From NCBI GenBank assembly GCA_018672145.1, contig JABHGH010000108.1:1-7598 (forward strand): a DNA stretch of 7,598 nucleotides. Reading direction: 5' to 3'. The notes under the pieces were generated by a model. That model had not been told where the DNA came from. It was given only the letters and a program-made list of their open reading frames with translations, and did no database searches. A program made the translations under genes and the position numbers. The DNA is from Flavobacteriaceae bacterium (GTDB lineage Bacteria; Bacteroidota; Bacteroidia; Flavobacteriales; Flavobacteriaceae). Positions 1-6,916 of this stretch are shown here, one piece after another. Positions within the stretch are counted from its first letter, which is position 1; each line of letters begins with the position of its first letter.

Positions 1-2101
1 AGAGGAGGAAGGGAAACTATTTGCTCAAGCACACGTTTCTAAAGACGATGAAGGTAAAATCAACATCGATAAGGTCATTGCACGTTCAGAAGCAGATTAT
101 CCTGTTGTTGAGCCATCGCAAATTGATTATATGGATGTTGCACCAAATCAGATTGCTTCGATTTCAGCTTCTTTGATTCCTTTCCTTGAGCACGATGATG
201 CAAACCGTGCACTGATGGGATCAAACATGATGCGTCAAGCAGTACCATTACTTCGTCCAGAAGTACCCGTTGTTGGTACAGGCCTCGAACGTCAGGTTGC
301 GAAAGATTCACGCGTATTAATCAACGCAGAAGGCGATGGTGTTGTGACTTATGTCGACGCTAACTTGATCAAAATCAAATATAACTCGACCGAAGATGAT
401 CGAATCATCAGCTTTGAATCGGATGAAAAAGAGTACCCTTTGGTTAAGTTTAGAAAAACGAACCAAGGTTCAACCATCAACCTAAAACCAATTGTAAAGG
501 TCGGTGACCGTGTGCAAAAAGGTCAGGTATTATGTGAGGGTTATGCAACACAAAATGGCGAGCTCGCATTAGGGCGAAACATGAAGGTTGCCTTTATGCC
601 TTGGAAAGGATACAACTTTGAAGATGCGATTGTTATCTCTGAAAAAGTTGTCCTTAATGACATTTTCACCTCGATTCATATCGACGAATATGCTTTGGAG
701 GTTCGTGACACGAAGCTAGGCAAGGAAGAATTGACCAACGATATTCCAAATGTAAGTGAGGAAGCGACTAAGGACCTCGACGAGAATGGAATGATTCGCG
801 TTGGTGCAGAAGTAAAAGCAGGTGATATTCTTATCGGTAAGATCACTCCAAAAGGAGAATCGGATCCGACCCCAGAGGAGAAGTTACTTCGCGCAATTTT
901 TGGAGATAAAGCAGGTGATGTCAAAGATGCATCATTAAAAGCACCACCATCACTCGAAGGTGTTGTGATCGATAAAAAACTCTTTACTCGTATTGTAAAA
1001 GACAAACGTCGCCGTACGCAAGACAAGCAAGAACTTTTAGAACTTGATGAGCAATACGAAGTCAAGTTTAAGGAGTTGAAGTCTTTACTTGTTGAAAAGT
1101 TGTTTTCTATGCTCAATGGAAAAACTTGTCAGGGGGTATTCAATGATTTGGGCGAGGAAGTGCTTCCAAAAGGAAAAAAGTTTACCTTAAAAATGCTCAA
1201 TTCTGTTGATGATTACGCACACTTGGTGAGCGGAATTTGGACAGTTGACAAGCACATTGACAGTTTGGTCAACAATTTGATGCACAACTACAAAATCAAG
1301 GAAAACGATTTACAAGGTGCATTGCGTCGTGATAAATTCACAATTTCTGTTGGAGATGAATTGCCAGCAGGAATATTGAAACTGGCTAAGATCTATATTG
1401 CCAAAAAGCGTAAGCTTAAGGTGGGAGACAAGATGGCAGGTCGTCACGGTAACAAAGGTATCGTAGCTCGAATTGTACGTCAAGAAGATATGCCTTTCTT
1501 GGAGGACGGAACGCCAGTTGATATTGTTCTAAATCCATTAGGGGTGCCTTCACGAATGAACATTGGGCAGATCTATGAGACCGTTTTAGGTTGGGCAGGT
1601 CAAAAGATGGGCAAAACATTTGCCACACCAATTTTTGACGGCGCTTCAAGCGATCAGGTTGATGAGATTTCCAAAGAAGCGGGTATTCCACAATTTGGTC
1701 ATACCTATCTATATGACGGAGGAACAGGTGAACGTTTTGACCAGCCAGCAACAGTAGGTGTTATCTACATGTTGAAGCTCGGTCATATGGTGGATGATAA
1801 GATGCACTCACGTTCTATTGGGCCATACTCACTCATTACGCAACAGCCACTTGGTGGGAAAGCGCAGTTTGGTGGACAGCGATTTGGTGAAATGGAAGTC
1901 TGGGCACTCGAGGCCTATGGTGCTTCTAGTACACTACAAGAAATACTAACGGTCAAGTCAGATGACGTGGTCGGACGTGCAAAAACATACGAAACGATCG
2001 TAAAAGGAGAAGCTATGCCAAAACCTGGACTTCCCGAATCCTTTAACGTGTTAATGCACGAACTCAAGGGTCTTGGACTCGACATACGTTTAGAAGAATA
2101 A
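1..2101 (+). CDS. rpoB: DNA-directed RNA polymerase subunit beta (RpoB), 5'-truncated by window edge
   Basis: Beta subunit of RNA polymerase, which with beta' forms the catalytic cleft for RNA synthesis. Reading starts in frame at base 2 and runs open to TAA at 2099-2101, giving 699 residues. The Met codon at 131 is internal, because conserved beta sequence continues upstream of it (ending SQIDYMDVAP). In residues of this fragment: SLIPFLEHDD and the following RALMG with an M-R-Q-A-V stretch begin near 57. A Lys/Glu-rich insert, at the place of the E. coli second beta insertion, covers roughly 330-455. The active-site segment KVGDKMAGRHGNKG is near 473-486. GGKAQFGGQRF, in the C-terminal clamp-anchoring region, is at 618-628. 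The end PESFNVL...LGLDIRLEE is the normal beta C-terminus. Full-length relatives have about 1270 residues, so about 45% is missing on the left, including the main rifampicin-binding cluster. It lies 20 bases upstream of rpoC and is not fused to it. No internal damage is seen. Confidence 0.98.
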   Translation, partial: EEEGKLFAQAHVSKDDEGKINIDKVIARSEADYPVVEPSQIDYMDVAPNQIASISASLIPFLEHDDANRALMGSNMMRQAVPLLRPEVPVVGTGLERQVAKDSRVLINAEGDGVVTYVDANLIKIKYNSTEDDRIISFESDEKEYPLVKFRKTNQGSTINLKPIVKVGDRVQKGQVLCEGYATQNGELALGRNMKVAFMPWKGYNFEDAIVISEKVVLNDIFTSIHIDEYALEVRDTKLGKEELTNDIPNVSEEATKDLDENGMIRVGAEVKAGDILIGKITPKGESDPTPEEKLLRAIFGDKAGDVKDASLKAPPSLEGVVIDKKLFTRIVKDKRRRTQDKQELLELDEQYEVKFKELKSLLVEKLFSMLNGKTCQGVFNDLGEEVLPKGKKFTLKMLNSVDDYAHLVSGIWTVDKHIDSLVNNLMHNYKIKENDLQGALRRDKFTISVGDELPAGILKLAKIYIAKKRKLKVGDKMAGRHGNKGIVARIVRQEDMPFLEDGTPVDIVLNPLGVPSRMNIGQIYETVLGWAGQKMGKTFATPIFDGASSDQVDEISKEAGIPQFGHTYLYDGGTGERFDQPATVGVIYMLKLGHMVDDKMHSRSIGPYSLITQQPLGGKAQFGGQRFGEMEVWALEAYGASSTLQEILTVKSDDVVGRAKTYETIVKGEAMPKPGLPESFNVLMHELKGLGLDIRLEE

Positions 2102-2121
2102 TTAAATCCATTCAGCAAAAA
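2102..2121 (+). promoter_or_regulatory. rpoB-rpoC spacer with A-rich, Shine-Dalgarno-less leader for rpoC
   Basis: These 20 bases separate the rpoB stop from the rpoC ATG. They contain no AGGAG-like purine box and end in a run of A (CAAAAA) directly before the ATG. Bacteroidota usually start translation without a Shine-Dalgarno helix and favour A just upstream of the start, so this fits. The gap is too short for a separate promoter, so rpoC is inferred to be read from the rpoB transcript. The N-terminus it gives (MARFNDN, then FNKISIGL) matches the family, which supports this start. Confidence 0.45.
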
Positions 2122-5100
2122 ATGGCAAGATTTAACGACAATCCGCAACCCATTAGTTTTAACAAAATTTCCATTGGTCTTTCATCACCAGAAACGATTC
2201 TCGCAGAGTCACGTGGTGAAGTTTTAAAGCCCGAAACGATTAACTATCGTACCCACAAGCCTGAAAGAGATGGCCTCTTTTGTGAGCGTATTTTTGGTCC
2301 TATTAAGGATTTTGAATGTGCCTGTGGAAAGTACAAACGTATCCGATATAAAGGAATCGTATGTGATCGTTGTGGGGTAGAAGTCACCGAGAAAAAAGTG
2401 CGAAGAGATCGAGTAGGGCATATTAGTCTTATCGTACCTGTTGCACACATTTGGTATTTCCGTTCGCTTCCAAACAAGCTTGGCTACCTCTTAGGTCTAC
2501 CTTCAAAGAAGCTCGATATGATTATCTATTACGAGCGTTATGTGGTAATCCAACCTGGAAATGCAACAAACGAAGAGGGAGAGCCTCTACAGAAAATGGA
2601 TTTCCTTACGGAAGAAGAGTATTTAAACACACTTGAAAAACTACCGACTGAAAACCAATATCTAGAAGACTCAGACCCTGAGAAGTTTATTGCTAAGATG
2701 GGTGCAGAGTGTCTGATTGAGTTGTTGAGCCGTATAGACTTGGATGCGCTTTCGTACCAGTTGCGTGACAAAGCCAACAATGAAACATCTAAGCAGCGAA
2801 AGACAGAGGCTTTAAAGCGCCTTCAGGTTGTTGAGGCACTACGAGATGCCAATAAAAACCGTGAAAATCGACCAGAATGGATGATTATGAAAGCCATTCC
2901 TATCATTCCACCAGAGCTTCGTCCTTTGGTGCCGCTAGATGGGGGTCGTTTTGCGACATCGGATTTAAATGACTTATACCGAAGAGTTATCATTCGTAAC
3001 AACCGACTCAAGCGCTTGATCGAAATCAAAGCACCTGAGGTTATTTTACGTAACGAAAAACGCATGTTGCAGGAGTCTGTTGACTCGTTGTTTGACAACA
3101 CACGTAAGTCTTCTGCTGTAAAATCTGACGCTAACCGTCCATTAAAATCCCTTTCTGATTCATTGAAAGGAAAACAAGGTCGTTTCCGTCAAAACTTATT
3201 AGGAAAACGAGTTGATTATTCTGCACGTTCTGTAATCGTTGTTGGTCCAGAATTAAAACTTTTTGAGTGCGGATTGCCTAAGAATATGGCGGCTGAGCTT
3301 TACAAGCCATTTATCATCCGTAAACTCATCGAAAGAGGGATTGTTAAAACGGTTAAATCCGCAAAGAAAATTATTGATAAGCGCGAGCCAGTCGTTTGGG
3401 ATATTTTGGAAAATGTATTGAAAGGACATCCTGTTCTCTTGAATCGTGCACCCACATTACACCGTTTGGGTATCCAAGCCTTCCAACCAAAGCTTATTGA
3501 AGGAGAAGCAATTCAGCTTCACCCACTCGCATGTACCGCATTCAACGCCGACTTTGATGGTGACCAGATGGCAGTACACCTTCCTTTGGGGCCTGAAGCC
3601 ATACTTGAGTCTCAATTACTGATGCTGGCATCCCATAATATTCTTAACCCTGCGAATGGATCGCCGATTACGGTTCCTTCACAGGATATGGTGTTAGGGT
3701 TATACTACATGACAAAAGCGCGTAAGTCAACCAAAGACCATCCAGTCAGAGGAGAAGGGCTTACTTTCTATAGCGCTGAAGAGGTGAACATAGCTTTTAA
3801 CGAAAAGATTGTTGATCTAAATGCGATCATTAAAGTCCGTACAAAAGACTTTAACGATACAGGGGAACTCACAAACCAGTTGATCGAAACAACGGTTGGG
3901 CGTGTGTTGTTTAACCAAGTTGTTCCCGAAAAAGCAGGTTATATTAATGAGGTATTGACCAAGAAATCATTACGTGATATTATTGGAGACATCTTAAAAG
4001 TGACTTCTGTTCCAGAAACAGCAGCTTTCTTGGACGAGATCAAAGAAATGGGATATTCATTTGCCTTTAAAGGCGGACTGTCCTTTAGCTTAGGAGATAT
4101 TATTATCCCTGCAGATAAGCAAAAACTGATCGATGAAGCCAATGGACAAGTAGATGGTATTATTGCCAACTACAACATGGGTCTTATCACAAACAACGAA
4201 CGTTACAATCAGGTGATTGACGTCTGGACATCTGCCAATGCAACATTGACCGAACTTGCGATGAAACGTATTCGTGAGGATCAACAAGGATTCAACTCGG
4301 TATATATGATGCTTGACTCTGGTGCTCGTGGATCAAAAGAGCAAATCCGTCAGTTGACGGGTATGCGTGGTTTGATGGCTAAGCCGAAGAAGTCAACTGC
4401 TGGTGGGGGTGAAATTATCGAAAACCCGATTCTTTCAAACTTTAAAGAAGGACTTTCGATTTTAGAATACTTTATTTCTACTCACGGTGCTCGTAAGGGT
4501 CTAGCGGATACGGCGTTAAAAACGGCAGATGCCGGCTATTTGACTCGTCGTTTACATGATGTGGCTCAGGATGTGATTGTTAACACCGAAGACTGTGGAA
4601 CCCTACGTGGTATTACTGTTGAGGCGTTAAAGAAAAACGAAGAAATTGTCGAAAAACTGGGCGACCGTATAGCTGGTCGTGTAGCATTGTTTGACGTCAT
4701 CAACCCGAAAGACGGTGAGGTGCTCGTAGAAGCAGGCACTGAGATTATGGATGAGCATATTAAACTCATCGAAAACTCTCCAATCGACAAAGTAGATGTA
4801 CGCTCTACTTTGACTTGTGAGGCCAAAAAAGGAATCTGTGCAAAGTGTTATGGACGTAACTTGGCTAACGGAAAGATGGTTCAAATTGGAGAATCTGTTG
4901 GTGTTATTGCAGCACAATCCATTGGTGAGCCAGGTACACAGCTTACACTCCGTACGTTCCACGTTGGAGGTATTGCTGGAAACATTTCTGAAGAGAACAA
5001 GCTCATTGCAAAGTTTGATGGGAAAGTTGAACTCGAAGACCTTAAGACGGTAGCAAGTAAAGACGCTGACGGAAACGACGCTGATGTTGTGATTTCACGT

Positions 5101-6426
5101 ACAACGGAATACAAACTTGTTGATAGTAAAACTGGTATTTCTTTGAGTAATAAAATCATTCCTTATGGATCATTTATCTCTGTGAAAAACGGTCAGAAAA
5201 TCAAAAAAGGTACTGAAATCTGTCGATGGGATCCATACAACGGAGTTATTGTTTCTGAATTCGGTGGTAAAATTGGATATGAAAACATCCAACAGGGTGT
5301 TACATTCCAAGTTGAGATTGATGAGCAAACAGGCTTTCAAGAGAAGGTAATCACTGAATCTAGAGACAAAAAGCTTATCCCAACATTACTAATTCAAGAC
5401 AAAAAAGGAAATACGCTTCAGTCGTATAACCTTCCTGTTGGGTCTCACATTATTGTTGATGATGGTGAGTCTATCGAATCAGGAAGAATCTTGGTGAAAA
5501 TTCCACGTAAGTCTGCCAAATCAGGTGATATTACGGGAGGTCTTCCACGAGTAACGGAGCTCTTTGAAGCACGTAACCCATCAAATCCTGCAGTTGTTTC
5601 TGAGATTGATGGTGTGGTGTCCTTCGGGAAAATTAAGCGTGGTAATCGCGAAATTATTGTGGAGTCGAAGACTGGTGAAATCAAGAAATACTTGGTAAAA
5701 CTATCCAACCAGATCTTGGTGCAAGAAAATGACTTTGTCAAGGCAGGAATGCCAATTTCTGATGGTGCCATTACTCCAAATGACATTCTTAACATCAAAG
5801 GCCCTGCGGCTGTCCAACAATACTTGGTCAACGAGGTTCAAGAGGTATATCGTTTACAAGGTGTGAAAATCAATGATAAGCACTTCGAGGTTGTTGTCCG
5901 CCAGATGATGCGTAAAGTACGAATTGAAGATTCTGGAGATACGATTTTCCTTGAAAATCAATTGGTACACAAGTATGATTTCATCATCGAAAACGACCAG
6001 CTCTTTGGTTGTAAGGTAGTTACTGAGGTTGGAGATTCTGAAAACCTCAAAGCAGGACAGATTGTAAGTGCACGTCAATTGCGTGACGAAAACTCTTTGT
6101 TGCGTCGTGATGACAAGGCCTTGGTTGAAGCTCGTGATGCAGTCAATGCTACAGCAACACCAATTCTACAAGGAATTACGCGTGCTTCCCTTCAAACAAA
6201 ATCGTTTATTTCGGCGGCATCCTTCCAAGAGACAACCAAAGTACTCAACGAAGCTGCGGTTAGTGGTAAAGTTGATACGCTAGAGGGATTAAAAGAGAAT
6301 GTAATTGTTGGACATAAGATTCCTGCAGGAACAGGAAATCGAGCATTCAATGACATTATTGTCGGCTTTACGGATGAGTATGAAGAGCTATTAGCCAAAA
6401 AGGAGTTTAATCTGAATGCTGAATGA
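2122..6426 (+). CDS. rpoC: DNA-directed RNA polymerase subunit beta' (RpoC), complete
   Basis: Beta' subunit, which carries the catalytic magnesium site and the mobile bridge helix and trigger loop of RNA polymerase. At 1434 residues it has a normal length for Bacteroidota. Seen in order: N-terminal zinc site C66, C68, C81, C84; rudder/switch region leading into GRFRQNLLGKRVDYSARS from 353; NRAPTLHRLGIQAF from 441, with R442 aligning with the nucleotide-contacting Arg425 of E. coli; catalytic NADFDGD at 475-481 with Asp 477, 479 and 481; GARGSKEQIRQL from 734; bridge helix region starting YFISTHGARKG at 783; second zinc site C825, C899, C906, C909; trigger loop TLRTFH at 942-947 with the conserved His 947. 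About 180 residues (roughly 950-1130) interrupt the trigger loop before GDITGGLPRVTELFEAR at 1135-1151. This is the position of the E. coli beta' insertion SI3. All key residues are present, so the gene looks fully functional. Its TGA overlaps the next ATG. Confidence 0.99.
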   Translation: MARFNDNPQPISFNKISIGLSSPETILAESRGEVLKPETINYRTHKPERDGLFCERIFGPIKDFECACGKYKRIRYKGIVCDRCGVEVTEKKVRRDRVGHISLIVPVAHIWYFRSLPNKLGYLLGLPSKKLDMIIYYERYVVIQPGNATNEEGEPLQKMDFLTEEEYLNTLEKLPTENQYLEDSDPEKFIAKMGAECLIELLSRIDLDALSYQLRDKANNETSKQRKTEALKRLQVVEALRDANKNRENRPEWMIMKAIPIIPPELRPLVPLDGGRFATSDLNDLYRRVIIRNNRLKRLIEIKAPEVILRNEKRMLQESVDSLFDNTRKSSAVKSDANRPLKSLSDSLKGKQGRFRQNLLGKRVDYSARSVIVVGPELKLFECGLPKNMAAELYKPFIIRKLIERGIVKTVKSAKKIIDKREPVVWDILENVLKGHPVLLNRAPTLHRLGIQAFQPKLIEGEAIQLHPLACTAFNADFDGDQMAVHLPLGPEAILESQLLMLASHNILNPANGSPITVPSQDMVLGLYYMTKARKSTKDHPVRGEGLTFYSAEEVNIAFNEKIVDLNAIIKVRTKDFNDTGELTNQLIETTVGRVLFNQVVPEKAGYINEVLTKKSLRDIIGDILKVTSVPETAAFLDEIKEMGYSFAFKGGLSFSLGDIIIPADKQKLIDEANGQVDGIIANYNMGLITNNERYNQVIDVWTSANATLTELAMKRIREDQQGFNSVYMMLDSGARGSKEQIRQLTGMRGLMAKPKKSTAGGGEIIENPILSNFKEGLSILEYFISTHGARKGLADTALKTADAGYLTRRLHDVAQDVIVNTEDCGTLRGITVEALKKNEEIVEKLGDRIAGRVALFDVINPKDGEVLVEAGTEIMDEHIKLIENSPIDKVDVRSTLTCEAKKGICAKCYGRNLANGKMVQIGESVGVIAAQSIGEPGTQLTLRTFHVGGIAGNISEENKLIAKFDGKVELEDLKTVASKDADGNDADVVISRTTEYKLVDSKTGISLSNKIIPYGSFISVKNGQKIKKGTEICRWDPYNGVIVSEFGGKIGYENIQQGVTFQVEIDEQTGFQEKVITESRDKKLIPTLLIQDKKGNTLQSYNLPVGSHIIVDDGESIESGRILVKIPRKSAKSGDITGGLPRVTELFEARNPSNPAVVSEIDGVVSFGKIKRGNREIIVESKTGEIKKYLVKLSNQILVQENDFVKAGMPISDGAITPNDILNIKGPAAVQQYLVNEVQEVYRLQGVKINDKHFEVVVRQMMRKVRIEDSGDTIFLENQLVHKYDFIIENDQLFGCKVVTEVGDSENLKAGQIVSARQLRDENSLLRRDDKALVEARDAVNATATPILQGITRASLQTKSFISAASFQETTKVLNEAAVSGKVDTLEGLKENVIVGHKIPAGTGNRAFNDIIVGFTDEYEELLAKKEFNLNAE
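6423..6426 (+). other. ATGA stop/start overlap between rpoC and the DUF3467 gene
   Basis: The four bases ATGA contain the start of the downstream gene (6423-6425) and the TGA stop of rpoC (6424-6426), a +1-shifted overlap. Such junctions commonly let a terminating ribosome restart on the next gene. No Shine-Dalgarno sequence sits at a usual distance: the only purine box, AAGGAG at 6400-6405, is 17 bases away and encodes RpoC residues. Re-initiation is therefore the most likely way the small gene is translated. The overlap is seen directly; the coupling mechanism is inferred. Confidence 0.75.
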
Positions 6427-6728
6427 GCGACAATAAGAAAAAGGAAATCAACATTGAGTTAGATCAGGAAACCGCACAGGGAACCTACTCAAATCTAGCA
6501 ATTATCAACCACTCCGTTTCTGAGTTTGTTGTCGATTTTATCAATGTAATGCCCGGCTCTCCTAAAGCAAAGGTGCGCTCACGCATTATCCTTACTCCTC
6601 AGCACGCCAAACGCTTTTTAAAAGCACTCGATGAAAACGTGCAGCGCTTCGAAAGCGCACACGGAGAAATCAAGGATTATGAGCAACCGCCCATTCCACT
6701 CAATTTTGGCCCTCCTGGCGAGGCTTAA
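6423..6728 (+). CDS. DUF3467 family protein, rpoC-linked, function unknown
   Basis: A 101-residue soluble protein that I recognise as the DUF3467 family. It has no signal peptide or membrane segment. After a Lys-rich N-terminus (SDNKKKEINIEL) comes the family's hallmark pattern: G20-x-YSN (22-24), an Ile/His/Ser segment, then EFVVDFI (34-40). A Pro/Lys linker at 44-52 leads to SRIILTP (53-59) with HAKRFLKAL (61-69), and then a probable helix ending near HGEI at 80-83. The tail is rich in proline (QPPIPLNFGPPGEA). The length matches the usual family size of about 100 residues. The family commonly follows rpoC in Flavobacteriia, and here its start overlaps the rpoC stop, so it must be made from the rpoBC transcript. 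A role with RNA polymerase is suggested by context only. No catalytic motif is visible and no biochemical function should be assigned. A terminator follows 11 bases after the stop. Confidence 0.9.
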   Translation: MSDNKKKEINIELDQETAQGTYSNLAIINHSVSEFVVDFINVMPGSPKAKVRSRIILTPQHAKRFLKALDENVQRFESAHGEIKDYEQPPIPLNFGPPGEA

Positions 6729-6736
6729 ACAAAATT

Positions 6737-6762
6737 AAACCCTCCATCAGGAGGGTTTTTTT
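6737..6762 (+). terminator. Rho-independent terminator of the rpoB-rpoC-DUF3467 unit
   Basis: The arms AAACCCTCC (6737-6745) and GGAGGGTTT (6750-6758) form a perfect 9-bp stem with an ATCA tetraloop, followed by an unbroken T run from 6756 to 6762. It begins shortly after the TAA at 6726-6728. A further eight A-T/C-G pairs (6727-6734 with 6759-6766) can extend the stem after a two-base TT bulge. The minus-strand reading after the stem (TTTAATTTTGTTT) is also T-rich, so weak bidirectional action is possible. Confidence 0.93.
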
Positions 6763-6863
6763 GTTTTCAAGTATTTTCTTTTTTTAAAAGAATAATATAA
6801 AACCAAAATCTATCCACCAATTAGTATTGCTTGGCTTTTGCAAAAAGCACAGTCAATTTTGAT

Positions 6864-6895
6864 AAAAAAAAGCCTCACAGTTATGCAAGGCTTTT
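6864..6895 (-). terminator. Rho-independent terminator of the convergent minus-strand gene
   Basis: On the minus strand an arm AAAAGCCT (plus 6888-6895) is followed by a 12-base loop and the arm AGGCTTTT (plus 6868-6875), then the T run continues to eight T in all (plus 6864-6871). The stem starts about 20 bases after the minus-strand stop at 6917-6919, the expected place. Read on the plus strand the same hairpin ends in only TTTTATAAA, so it may act weakly as a backup terminator for the rpoC unit. Confidence 0.85.
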
Positions 6896-6916
6896 ATAAA
6901 GATATCGTTTAGGTTA

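Noticed and set aside
131..133. ATG at 131 as the start of rpoB
   Set aside because: Conserved beta sequence continues in frame upstream to base 2 and the protein would otherwise lack its whole N-terminal half. It is an internal Met in the conserved DYMDV motif.
676..1116. Long open frames antisense to rpoB and rpoC (for example 676-1116 and 5445-5831 on the minus strand)
   Set aside because: They are Ser/Thr/Phe-rich mirror frames of strongly conserved coding sequence, with no recognisable family. They are shadows of the real genes.
6400..6418. AAGGAG at 6400-6405 followed 10 bases later by an out-of-frame ATG at 6416, a possible leader mini-ORF
   Set aside because: The purine box encodes Lys-Glu of RpoC, the mini-ORF has only six sense codons (MLNERQ) before a TAA, and Bacteroidota rarely rely on Shine-Dalgarno sites. 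A chance arrangement is more likely.
6779..6790. T-run/A-run stretch (CTTTTTTTAAAAG) as a promoter or protein-binding site
   Set aside because: It lies between two convergent 3' ends where no promoter is needed, and it lacks the Bacteroidota -33 TTG / -7 TAnnTTTG pattern.
6834..6848. Small palindrome GCTTTT-GCA-AAAAGC in the convergent spacer
   Set aside because: It has a six-pair, A/T-dominated stem with a three-base loop and no T run placed for termination. It is expected by chance in such AT-rich sequence and has no second copy nearby.
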